Assembly: GCA_037783545.1 (NCBI GenBank)
Contig: JBBELK010000298.1
Span: 3,038,001 to 3,102,000, forward strand
Reading direction: 5' to 3'
Length of the DNA stretch: 64,000 nucleotides
DNA from: Henricia sp. BOLD:AAB3569
Taxonomy: Eukaryota > Echinodermata > Asteroidea > Spinulosida > Echinasteridae
Below are positions 54,960-64,000 of the stretch, in pieces. The translations under genes were made by a program, and so were the position numbers. Numbering within the stretch: position 1 is the stretch's first letter; every line of letters begins with the position of its first letter. The notes beneath the pieces are model-generated. The model had not been told where the DNA came from and searched no databases. It saw only the letters and a list, made by a program, of their open reading frames with translations.

Positions 54960-55510
54960 GATATCAACTGCCTTATCATATCAAGCACTGTAGTATGCAC
55001 AACCCATGCACACATTGATCAGTACATGCACACATAGAGCATGACCTTTGACTGCAGCAACTTCTGTCACCGCGCTTGAGATCAACTACAGAATGTAAAC
55101 GCGGCACTCAGGATCATTGCGGTTAACACTGACACATTCTTATCAGGGGACCAATCTTGATCCCGAGCTCGGGACCAGTGTAAACACGGTGCAAAATACA
55201 TGTATTTTTTACACCCTGTTTACACTTGATCCCGAGCTCGGGGTCGAACACCGAGCTCGGGATCAGCCCCAGATCACAAATGAGTGTAAACGCTCTCGGA
55301 ACCAAATTGGCCCCGAGATTTTGGTCTCGCGTTGGCGAGGTTCGATCCTGAGCTCGGGATCAGTTTGCGGTTAGATAAGCAATTAATCTTTACCGCAACC
55401 TGCCACATCCGCTCCACAGAGCATGACCTTTGACTGCAACTTCTGGCACCGCGCTTGAGATCAACTACAGAATGTAAACGCGGCACTCGGGATCATTGCG
55501 GTTAACACTA
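54960..55510. mobile_element. CCCGAGCTCGGGATC element, copy
   Basis: Carries the uninterrupted GGTTAACACTGACACATTC that serves as the empty site for the MITE at 52014. Confidence 0.7.
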
Positions 55511-56545
55511 GGTGGAAAAAATGCCACAACCCCCTTTGCATAATGTACAATAAAATGTTTTAAACAAAATGGCACCCATTTCAGATTTTCAGGGACTCCT
55601 CGATCGTCATGCCATAAACTTTCATAAATTTCCCATTTAAAAACTGATTTCTGTATTTTGCATTTTTTTAAAAAATGAGTGAATGAAAGTAAATAGCTTT
55701 TTAATTACTTGTCTTTTACAAATGTTTCATTAGTAGTAAAATGGTTGAAAGTATCTTTTAAACAGGACAAAGATACTGCGGCAACAGCTGTCGGCAATTG
55801 TTAATGTCAGGCCAAATGTACTTTAAAGTGTTTTCAGTGTATACTTTACAAATTTTCACCTTTTTACGTGGAGCCAAGCGTGAAAAGTCACTGGGAAAAA
55901 AATATTGCCGGTGGCATAATTGTCGCGAAGGACAACAGAAATAGGCTAGTAACATCTTTTGTGAAAGGCTACAGGGCCAATAGTCAAAATTGTTCAGAAG
56001 CAAAGTCGTCAGGCTTCGTTTAATAACGTTGAGCAGCCAAGGCCCCTTTGCAAAGAATAACCACAAATTCACACTTTGGCGAATTTCTTTTGTCACCCAA
56101 AGAAAGAACGGTGTTAAGTATTAAACTTTTTTGCGGCTTCTCAAAGAAATCACTGAAAACTCTTGGTCAATCATGCGTTTAATGATATTGCAGATTGCAG
56201 TGTAGTTTGCCATTGAGTGCTGCTTTTGATGTGAGCTCGTTGCCGTACCACGGCAATCTTTGAAGTTCACTATTCGGCACAACTTGAAAGCGGCTAAAAA
56301 TTAACAAATATGTATCCGTAACGGCATAATGTAAAATTGTAGCTTAGTTCTGTTTATTTGGCAGATGGTGTGCTATTCAAACTCTTATCCAACACCTGGT
56401 TTTGTTCAATTTTTGACGGACACGGACCAACAATTCTATTTAGAAATTACTTAACGTGTTCTAAATTTGTTCCAGTTCGCAAATGCAACGCGTGGTTGGA
56501 CACAGTGATTTTGAGGTGGGTGGGTGGGGATAGGTTTTTAATTAA
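55510..56545 (+). other. No recognised element
   Basis: AT-rich, without clear inverted repeats or coding exons by eye. Confidence 0.4.
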
Positions 56546-56550
56546 ACAAC

Positions 56551-57122
56551 TTTAAAGGGCCCCTGAAATGCTCAATAACTTTATGCACAGTTTTTAGTGC
56601 ATATGAAGGATTACTTGTGTAGAAAGACAATACTACTGTTCATTTTGATGCCCCATGAATAAAAAGTGGCATTTTTCAACTTCACATAAACTCACAGAAA
56701 GAGGATGCTGTTTGGGGCATTCACTTTAGGAACACACAGCAGAAAAGCAAAGAAAAAACATAAGACTTCAAACTGGAATTGTGGAAAAATGCTGCAGTTT
56801 CCAGCCTTAGTTTTTTCATGGTTGGCAACAGGCAACATGTAAAACAAACCTAAACCGTCATGGGTTACAAAAGTTTCAGCAAGTTGGAGAAAATTGTGGA
56901 AACTTTTGTGCACAGTTGAATGAGGTTATCCTGTGTTTTTCTAATGTGACATCACCACTTTGCTCATGCATATATATGTAAATTTTCATTAGCATAACAA
57001 TTAAAAACCTTGATTTTAACCCCCTAAACAACTTCCAAGTAGGGTTTTTATGATTGTAAATTAATGGACTAGTTCCATAGCACAGATTTCATTGATAAAA
57101 ACACCGTTTCAGGGGCCCTTTA
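56551..57122 (-). mobile_element. AAAGGGCCCC TIR element, copy 2
   Basis: TTTAAAGGGCCCCTGAAA and complement bound 572 bp; reverse complement of 36668-37252 in its interior. Confidence 0.8.
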
Positions 57123-57134
57123 AGTCACAAATAC

Positions 57135-57645
57135 ATGTACTTCGTATTGTGCCTAACCACCATTGAAATTAACCAACCGAACATGGAATGAGAGAATATC
57201 CATTCAACACCGAAAGAAAATCTAGGTCTTGGGGAAAACCTGAGGTAGTTTACCACTGTGCCTCATAGCTCAGCTGGTAGAGCATCTGCCCAGAGTGTTA
57301 GAGGTCTTGGGGAAAACCTGAAGGAGTACACCAATGTGCCTCATAGCTCAGCTTGTAGAGCATCTGCCCGGAGTGTTAGAGGTCTTGGGGGGGGGGGGGG
57401 AACCTGAGGGAGTATACTACTGTGCCTCATAGCTCAGCTGGTAGAGCATCTGCCCGGTGTTTCAGAGGTCTTGGGAAAACCTGAGGGAGTACACCAATGT
57501 GCCTCATAGCTCAGCTGGTAGATCATCTGCATGGTGTGTCAGAGGTCTTGGGGAAATCCTGAGGGAGTAGACCAATGTGCCTCATAGCTCAGCTGGTAGA
57601 GCATCTGCCCAGAGTGTCAGGTCTTGGGTTCGAATCTCTCAAAGA
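57135..57645 (+). mobile_element. Multimeric tRNA-SINE half-unit array
   Basis: Five copies of CCTCATAGCTCAGCTGGTAG at 57261, 57339, 57425, 57502 and 57580 (spacing 77-86 bp). Only the last is followed by a B box (GGTTCGAATCTC). A G13 run lies in the third unit. Confidence 0.85.
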
Positions 57646-57649
57646 GAAA

Positions 57650-58540
57650 ATACCAGCATAAGGGCTGGGTCAACACTAACATACATGTACATGTAGGACT
57701 AGGCATAGACAAGCTTTGGTACACCAAATATAGGCAATTGTTTGAATCCCACTTCAGCCACATTTCCTTCACAAAACCACAATTTGATTATTTTCTGCCA
57801 TTCATTTTTTTGGTTAACTTATAGTAATTGTTTCTTCCTAGAACCGTGTTCCAATAACAATTTTTTCATTTTGTTCACGACCTGCCATTATAGTAATGGT
57901 CAGTGTGGTCATTCATTAATTAACTCCGGCCTTTAAAATAAATTATTTCTCTTGTCCGAGATATTCCCTGACCAGTTTCTCAACACTGTAATGTCCATAC
58001 ATGCACACACCACCAACATAATTAGTAACAACCGTCTGTGTTTATTTTTGTTGCCCCAAATTCAAGGTCTAAGTGAGGAATAGAGTGTTTGTACACAAAC
58101 CCCTGAAGAGAAAAAAATTAAAACTAAAATTAATTAACTCTTTGGCCACAGTTCAAGGTCTGTCAAAACCGCAAAAAAGCCCATCCAATAAGATTGAGTG
58201 GACATTGTTGTGCAAATTAACGTAGCATAATGAAATTAGGCATGCAGTCAATTAATATGTTGATGACTATAGTGCCCAGCAAAGTGGTCAGTTTCATTGT
58301 TCTGAGCATGTCGCTGGAGACAAAAACTGTCTATTCACAAGAATAATTGGACGAATTATATTTTAAAATAAATTAAAATATCGTAAACTCTCTTAGGATG
58401 TGATGCTGTGGTGAAAAATACCGAGACTTATTTTCTTGTTAAATTTTCACTTATGTCCATTGTTTGTTTTTTTAAATTTTTCTTTTTAATTTTAAATTTT
58501 TAAATTTTTAGTTTTTGATTTCTTTATTTTTTCCCCGGAG
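57650..58540 (+). other. TAAT-rich repeat-poor block, possible enhancer
   Basis: It is dense in homeodomain-type cores (TTAATTAA, TAATGAAATTAGG, CAATTAATATG, AATAATTGG) at 58120-58380. No TIR or SINE seen. AT-rich composition alone could explain some of these. Confidence 0.3.
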
Positions 58541-58765
58541 AAATGGCTCCGAAGAAGCTCACCCTAAAAAATAAGCACTTTTCAACCCAAAGGGCTAAAA
58601 ATTATTCTCCTACTACAGGGCCAAATCCAGTGTTCAAGTGCAACGTCATAGTAACAATAGCCACACTCGCCTTGCACGCAAAGGCATTAGATGAATGGGT
58701 ACATTTGGAACCGGAAGTAAAATACAAATGGTCAAATTATCCAATAGGCCTTTTCCAACTACAGT

Positions 58766-58937
58766 AAACTCTCGTTATAACACCCCGTGATATAAAGCTC
58801 TTCTCGATATAAAGCTCCTTTTTCTAAGTCCCAGCCCTTATTCTCTTCATTGTGTATGCACTGGTTATAGCGCTCTCTGGATATAAAGCTCAAATTATTT
58901 CGGTCCCTTGAAGAGCGCTATAATGGGAGTTTACTGT
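58766..58937. mobile_element. pogo/Tigger-like MITE of about 172 bp
   Basis: CAGTAAACTCTCGTTATA and complement GGGAGTTTACTG, flanked by TA; internal ATATAAAGCTC repeats. Confidence 0.8.
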
Positions 58938-59183
58938 AGAACGTCAAACCCCGGAGCAACTCACTCCCGAGTTCAACCCAGCGTCGATTCACACTTGTAG
59001 TTCTAAATCTCGCCCCTGGGCGAACTCCCCCGGCGATCGGCACCTCATCCCTCACTTGAACAAGTAAGAACTCACCCCTGGCCCTTTTCCCACTACCGTT
59101 ATTTTTCAACCCTGGTCCCGAGCAGGGTTGAACTTGCCCCGGGGAATGAGCAATCTCAGGGGTGGCGCGGGGGTGACACTTGG

Positions 59184-59424
59184 GTCATTCTATAAATTTG
59201 GGGTCCAACGTGTGGCATTTTTCTGTCCCCGTTACACCTGACATACTGCTATTTGCCATACAAGTATCATTAAAAATGCCATATTTTTATGAATTGTATT
59301 TTATGTAATCACTTATTGAAATAGAAGGCATTTAAAGAATATGTCCTGAAAATACAACATTTTACAAGATGTCAGATGTAACGGGGACAGAAAAAGTGGA
59401 CCCCAAATTTATAGAATGACCCAC
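59184..59424. mobile_element. GGGTC-TTC hairpin element
   Basis: TGGGTCATTCTATAAATTTG and complement; internal TGTAACGGGGACA matches 20357-20601. Confidence 0.85.
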
Positions 59425-59821
59425 TTGCAAGTGGGAATCAGGGCTTATTTTCACCCCCGGCGTCATCCCCCAGATTTTGTTTAGTGTGAAAAAGCCTAAT
59501 GAAGGCAGTCACTTACAAACCAGATGAAGAACTTTTCAGCCATCTTTTCATGCACAATTCTTGAAGATGAAAGCCGATATACCAGGCTTTGTGTTTAGAC
59601 CTATTTCTTTACCACAAATTACATGTTGGGCCCCAAAAATATTTTAGCCTCAATTTATAAAACGGTGTGCAAACCATTGAGCCTGGTTCAAAACATCTGC
59701 CAGTTGTACACTTGTTGAGTTCAACCCTACCCAAAAGGTGGATTTAAAAAACATGGATTTTAGACCCAGGTCTGACACCGCCTGTTCAGACTTGAGACCT
59801 ACCAGGCTTCAACTCGCCTTT

Positions 59822-60420
59822 GGGTCATTCCATGAAGTTGAGGAACAAAGTGTGACATTTCTTCATTTCTACAAAAATGGTCAATAAGGGAGCAATGAAT
59901 CACTATTTATATATTATAACGATGTTACATGATGTGGTGGCTTACACTGTTTGGGGGTAATTTGGGAGTCTTCAGTGTTGACAAAGTGCCGCCATTTTGA
60001 ATTATTTAACAAAGTGGTGGTTGTGGATGTAACTTGGAAACCAATACAGTTCAACTGCTTTCACTCCAACTACAAATGTTTTCATGTTGAATATGAAATT
60101 AACACACAGTTCTCAAACTAAACAATCCTTTTTAATTTGAATTTGAAGGTATCTAGCTTAAATTTCTTTGTGATTCAAGAAAATCTGCTAAAAAGCACCA
60201 AATGTCACACCTACATTTGAACAAAATTCTATTTAGTTGACACATAAATTTAAATCCATGAGGATTTTGTTACAAGTAATGAATGTTTTAAATTTCTCTC
60301 ATCCAACAGCTTGAATTTCTGAATAGTATTGATTCATGGGGTTATCAAGGGCAAAAGAAAAAGTAAAAATGGTTGTGGATGTAACACGGAAACCGTGTTC
60401 CTCAACTTCATGGAATGACC
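59822..60420. mobile_element. Longer GGGTC-TTC foldback element
   Basis: GGGTCATTCCATGAAGTTGA and complement bound about 600 bp; internal GGTTGTGGATGTAAC occurs twice. Confidence 0.8.
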
Positions 60421-60429
60421 CCTTTACGA

Positions 60430-60920
60430 AAAATACGGGGTTTAATTCACAGCAACGCCAGTTTGAGTGGTGAAAACAGGCCTTAATTGTCTTGCCCAGT
60501 GTATGCTATTTCCATTGTTTCCATCTTCTAAATGGGCATGTTTAATGAACACATGAACAGGATGAGACTAATTTGTCACCGTCTCGAGTTAAAGCATTTT
60601 TTTGGGTTTAGAAAACCATTACTTTTGTCCTTCATAACCTGACAAAAAAAACATAAAACACAAGATGCGCTTGGCCGAGGTGCCAGGTTGTCTGCACGTT
60701 GACGCGCAGGACAACTTAATGGTTTGCTGTCTCAATTAGCTCGTTGGCCCGCGACCGAAGCAGTCCAGGTGAGATCGGTCGACACACACTAACGGTTACG
60801 GTAGGCGCCCACGAAGTACTGTATCCTTGAGACGTAATTGGTTATTGTCTGTACAAGGTCATTTTCCTGTTGGATGAGACACTTTTATCTGTATTGTTCT
60901 CGTTTTCGCACTCAACAGTA
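60430..60920 (+). other. Repeat-poor block, possible regulatory region
   Basis: GC-richer around 60670-60810, including TCTCAATTAGCTCGTTGG. No coding exon recognised. Confidence 0.3.
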
Positions 60921-60921
60921 G

Positions 60922-61214
60922 AGAGCGTGATCCAAAACTGGTAAACACTGGATGAAGATTTCAAAATGTCTTAAATTAATCAAAATAATACCTAGAATAA
61001 AATTGACTGCCATCACATTTTCAAGAAATAGTTGAAAATGCATGTAAAAAATTGCCTTTTTTGTCAATTTTATTGATTATCTGTCCCTCGCGCATAAAAA
61101 CAACCTCCGCATAAAACTGTAAAGTCAATTTCAACATGTGATAAACTGGGTGTGTGTATTAACATCTTGATTTCCGTCCCTCACACGTGAGGGACGGAAT
61201 TGGATCACGCTCTC
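60922..61214. mobile_element. GAGAGCGTGATCC inverted-repeat element
   Basis: Ends GAGAGCGTGATCC and GGATCACGCTCTC; near the right end TCCGTCCCTCAC/GTGAGGGACGGA is a perfect palindrome. Confidence 0.7.
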
Positions 61215-61781
61215 GAGAATTGCATATAAACTACCAACAGTTGTCCAAAGGTTTTTTAAAAATGATTTTTTTTTCTCATTAAAACAAAAGGCATTTAAAG
61301 GTAGAGTAAATGATTGGTAAACTGTTAAAAACAGCGTGATTTCCACTGGTAATTGAAAGCCTATGTCAAGAAAAAAACCATGTAGAATTTTCAGCCACAT
61401 AAACTCCTCAAAATAAGTTCGGAAAGTCAAGTTTGACTGACGATTTCTCTCTTGTTACTAAATTATTTCCCTTGAATTTGGTATCAATGGAAAGCCCTGT
61501 TATTCCTCTTTACAGTGATATGTCATTTGTTATGATTAATCAATTGGGGGATGTGCAGTATAGCGGAATACAGGGGTGGGTGGAAGGTGAAATGTCACAA
61601 AATTCACTGCTATTGTCATGCAGTGCATTCCCCTTTTGCTTGGAGGATGGGAATGTGTCAATGCACTTTTTGCATGGTTTTTGTGCATGAATGAATGGCT
61701 AAAAAAAAATCGCCTACAGGCAATCTTTAGAGATTCAAATAGTTTTGACATTTTTCTCATCAATGTACCATTCTGCTATAA

Positions 61782-61991
61782 CTGGGGGCCATCCAGTGCC
61801 ATGAGCTGTGCGTTTGGTGTTGTTAAATCGAACAGCGTGCATCTGGGATGCACACAACGTGCCCCCTTCACGTACCACATACAGACGTTACGAGGTTACA
61901 ATCAATACACAAATTGTTTAAATTGACAACATAATGTAACAAAATATCATCAACAAAAAGCGCACAGTTCATGGCACTGGATGGCCCCCAG
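61782..61991. mobile_element. Hairpin MITE of about 210 bp
   Basis: CTGGGGGCCATCCAGTGCCA and its complement at the other end. Confidence 0.8.
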
Positions 61992-62384
61992 CTATGGCAG
62001 ACATACAGGGAAGGAGACATGTCTGTAGGCAATGTTAAACTTGGATCTCCAAACTTGTGCAAAAATATTGGATTTTACATTGGAAAATCAGAAGAAAGAT
62101 TTCAACAATTGACTCAGAGAAATTTCTGGTTTTTTTTTCTGTGCACAGACTTAACTCTAAATGCTCACTGGAGTGAACAGGACCAGTGCTGTTATCAACC
62201 AATCACATGCTCTGTCTGTCAGACCAAGAGGAATGCAACACCCACAGTGATTGGCTACAAGTTGGTTGCCATGGGAACCACACAAGAAAGCAGCAATGTT
62301 GTAGGACAGGTAATTCTTTAAAGACGGATTACATGATTGGAAAACTTTTTAAACATAAACAGCATTATTTCTCTATTTTATCCA

Positions 62385-62670
62385 ATGGGGCGACACTTTT
62401 TGTGTAGAGAGCCCTATAAGGGCGACGCGGTGGGTTAGGGCGACAATTTGGCATAGCCCCAATATTTTGGAAGTCAAAAACCATTTTTTTAGGTCAAAAA
62501 CCATCTTTTTAAAATCGAGAACCATTTTTATTAGGTCTAGAACCATTTTTATTAGGTGTGGAACCTTTGGGTAACAGAAATTTGGTGTCCAATCGATGTC
62601 TTTTAGCCGAAATTCCGGTGGTCGTCTGGCAAAGTCTTACCGGCGGGTCGCCCCTTTGCTGCATTAAGTG
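62385..62670 (+). repeat. GGGCGACA repeat family, copy 4
   Basis: Same order of GGGCGAC, AAAACCATTTTT units and CCGAAATTCCGGTGGTC. Confidence 0.7.
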
Positions 62671-62674
62671 ATAT

Positions 62675-62975
62675 TATTATTATTATTATTTATTTCTGGT
62701 ATTCATACCAAAGATTCCTCTAAAGTGCCCATTGCACTGTCACTCGCAAGCGTGAGGAAACCCATGAAGAATTAGATATGGCCAGAGACACCAGGGAATC
62801 CCCTTGCTCTTCACAAAAGAATGCTCTGGGATCTTTAAAGTGCGTTACCGTTACTAACACAATGGACCAACGGCTTTACATCCCTTCCGAAGGATGGAGC
62901 AAGTGTGGTTGAGTGCCTTGCTCAAGGGCACAGGTACTGCAGCCGCGGGAGGTTCGAACCTGCAACTTTTTTGAC
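62675..62975 (-). mobile_element. tRNA-derived SINE with (ATT)n tail
   Basis: Inverted relative to 46605-46925; TTCTGGTATTCATACCAAAG, CTTTAAAGTGCGTTACCG, GAGGTTCGAACCTGC. Confidence 0.85.
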
Positions 62976-63089
62976 ACGGGAAAATTTACTGAGACCGTGG
63001 AAGAGCATGCGCAGTGTCCCTTAGCGGGATGACCTTCACGGCCCGGACGTACGCTTCCAGAGTACTTTTACCGACTCGATGTGTGCGCA

Positions 63090-63400
63090 TTGGACTCTCT
63101 ACCAGCTGAGCTATGAGGCACAGTAGTATACTCCCTCAGGTTTTCCTCAAGACCTCTGACACACCAGGCAGATGGCTCTACCAGCTGAGCTATGAGGCAC
63201 AGTGGTATACTCCCTCATGTTTTCCCCAAGACCTCCGACACACCAGGCAGATGCTCTACCAGCTGAGCTATGAGGTATACTACCTCAGGTTTTCCCCAAG
63301 ACCTCTGACACTCTGGGCAGACGCTCTACCAGCTGAGCTATGGGGCACAGTGGTAAACTACCTCAGATTTTCCCTCACACCTAGATTTTCTTTCGGTGTT
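63090..63400 (-). mobile_element. Multimeric tRNA-SINE half-unit array, inverted
   Basis: Four copies of CTACCAGCTGAGCTATG (spacing about 70-80 bp). It ends in the same AGATTTTCTTTCGGTGTTGA flank as the array at 57.2 kb, in opposite orientation. Confidence 0.85.
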
Positions 63401-63557
63401 GAATGGATATTCTCTCATCCCATTTTCCTGGGCAGCAGTTGGCCAGGAAAAGTAACCACTGGACCCGGAAAAAGTTACTGAGAGGAAAACTTCCTGGGCT
63501 GGGAAAAGTACCCAGCTCGATAAGTTTCCCCCCAAAAAGTCCAATGCCGACAGACCT

Positions 63558-63872
63558 TAAAGGCCCTGTAGATGATCTGTTTTTGAGCGATTCTGCGAAT
63601 AAAACCATTATAAATCAAAAGGAACACGCAGTACACAGCGCCCATGCATTTTGGACCGCGTAGATGCGAACCCAAAATAAGTAAATCGTTTGCAAACGAT
63701 CTAAATAATTTCATCTTTACGGATTATTTTCTGGTAAAATTATATCATTTTGAGCGGAAACCTTTCATTGGGTAGTTGCTGTTAATTCAATCTTTACTTT
63801 CAGAACTTTTCCTCTGTAAACTCGTCGATTACTTTTTGGGGTCATTGCAAATGATACACTGGGCCTTTAAGT
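63558..63872. mobile_element. TTAAAGGCCC TIR element
   Basis: Starts TTAAAGGCCCTGTAGATG and ends ACTGGGCCTTTAA. Its first 60 bp recur at 53006-53070. Confidence 0.65.
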
Positions 63873-64000
63873 CAGATTTTTCTTGTCAACCTATGAAGTT
63901 TTGGGGCTTCAGGTTTTCCACTTTCCTTCATTCTCGTTTCAACCAGTGTCCATACACTTACCCAGGCCAAGGGCACCATTTTCCTAATACTGCCAGCTGT

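Noticed and set aside
57261-57640. Cluster of functional tRNA genes
   Set aside because: Four of five units lack the T-arm and B box, and no unit has a full cloverleaf.

Overview
This 64 kb window is animal nuclear DNA. It has spliced GT-AG introns, many tRNA-derived SINEs, MITEs and hairpin DNA transposons, and no prokaryotic gene organisation. The repeat mix (tRNA-SINEs with A and B boxes, Tc1, Harbinger, pogo-like and hAT-like elements, frequent ACATGTA strings) fits a marine invertebrate, perhaps a deuterostome such as an echinoderm or hemichordate. I infer this from general appearance and cannot fix the taxon from sequence alone.

The one gene I can assign confidently is a BRIP1/FANCJ orthologue on the + strand, the Fe-S DEAH-box helicase of the Fanconi anaemia and BRCA1 pathway. 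I reconstructed 29 internal exons from 534 to 42034. Every splice phase is compatible, giving 1,512 codons plus 1 nt with no stop. The first exon carries Walker A, so roughly 30 N-terminal residues (start Met and Q motif) lie upstream of the window. Exons 1-25 encode the helicase core: motifs I and Ia, the four Fe-S cysteines, the DEAH box, the Arch region and motifs III to VI. Exons 26-29 encode a long disordered C-terminal tail with a Thr-Pro repeat, a candidate BRCA1-BRCT motif and a candidate SUMO-interacting motif. The true 3' end is unresolved: exon 26 can read through to a stop at 31386, or the tail continues to exon 29 and a still uncertain terminal exon.

The introns are crowded with repeats. 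0.5-9.3 kb: hairpin MITEs, SINEs, and a pogo-like MITE nested in another TIR element. 11-17 kb: an internally deleted Harbinger element, a Tc1 remnant carrying a SINE, and SINEs. 18-25 kb: alternating inverted copies of a foldback family around exons 16-19. 28-29 kb: a 14-bp minisatellite and a TIR element. 32-34 kb: inverted repeats around exon 27. 39.4 kb: a large palindrome.

From 42 to 64 kb I find no convincing gene. It holds more MITEs and SINEs, two oppositely oriented multimeric arrays of tRNA-like half-units (57.2 and 63.1 kb), nested elements with reconstructable empty sites (52.0 kb), and several GC-richer repeat-poor islands that could be regulatory or could be unrecognised exons.
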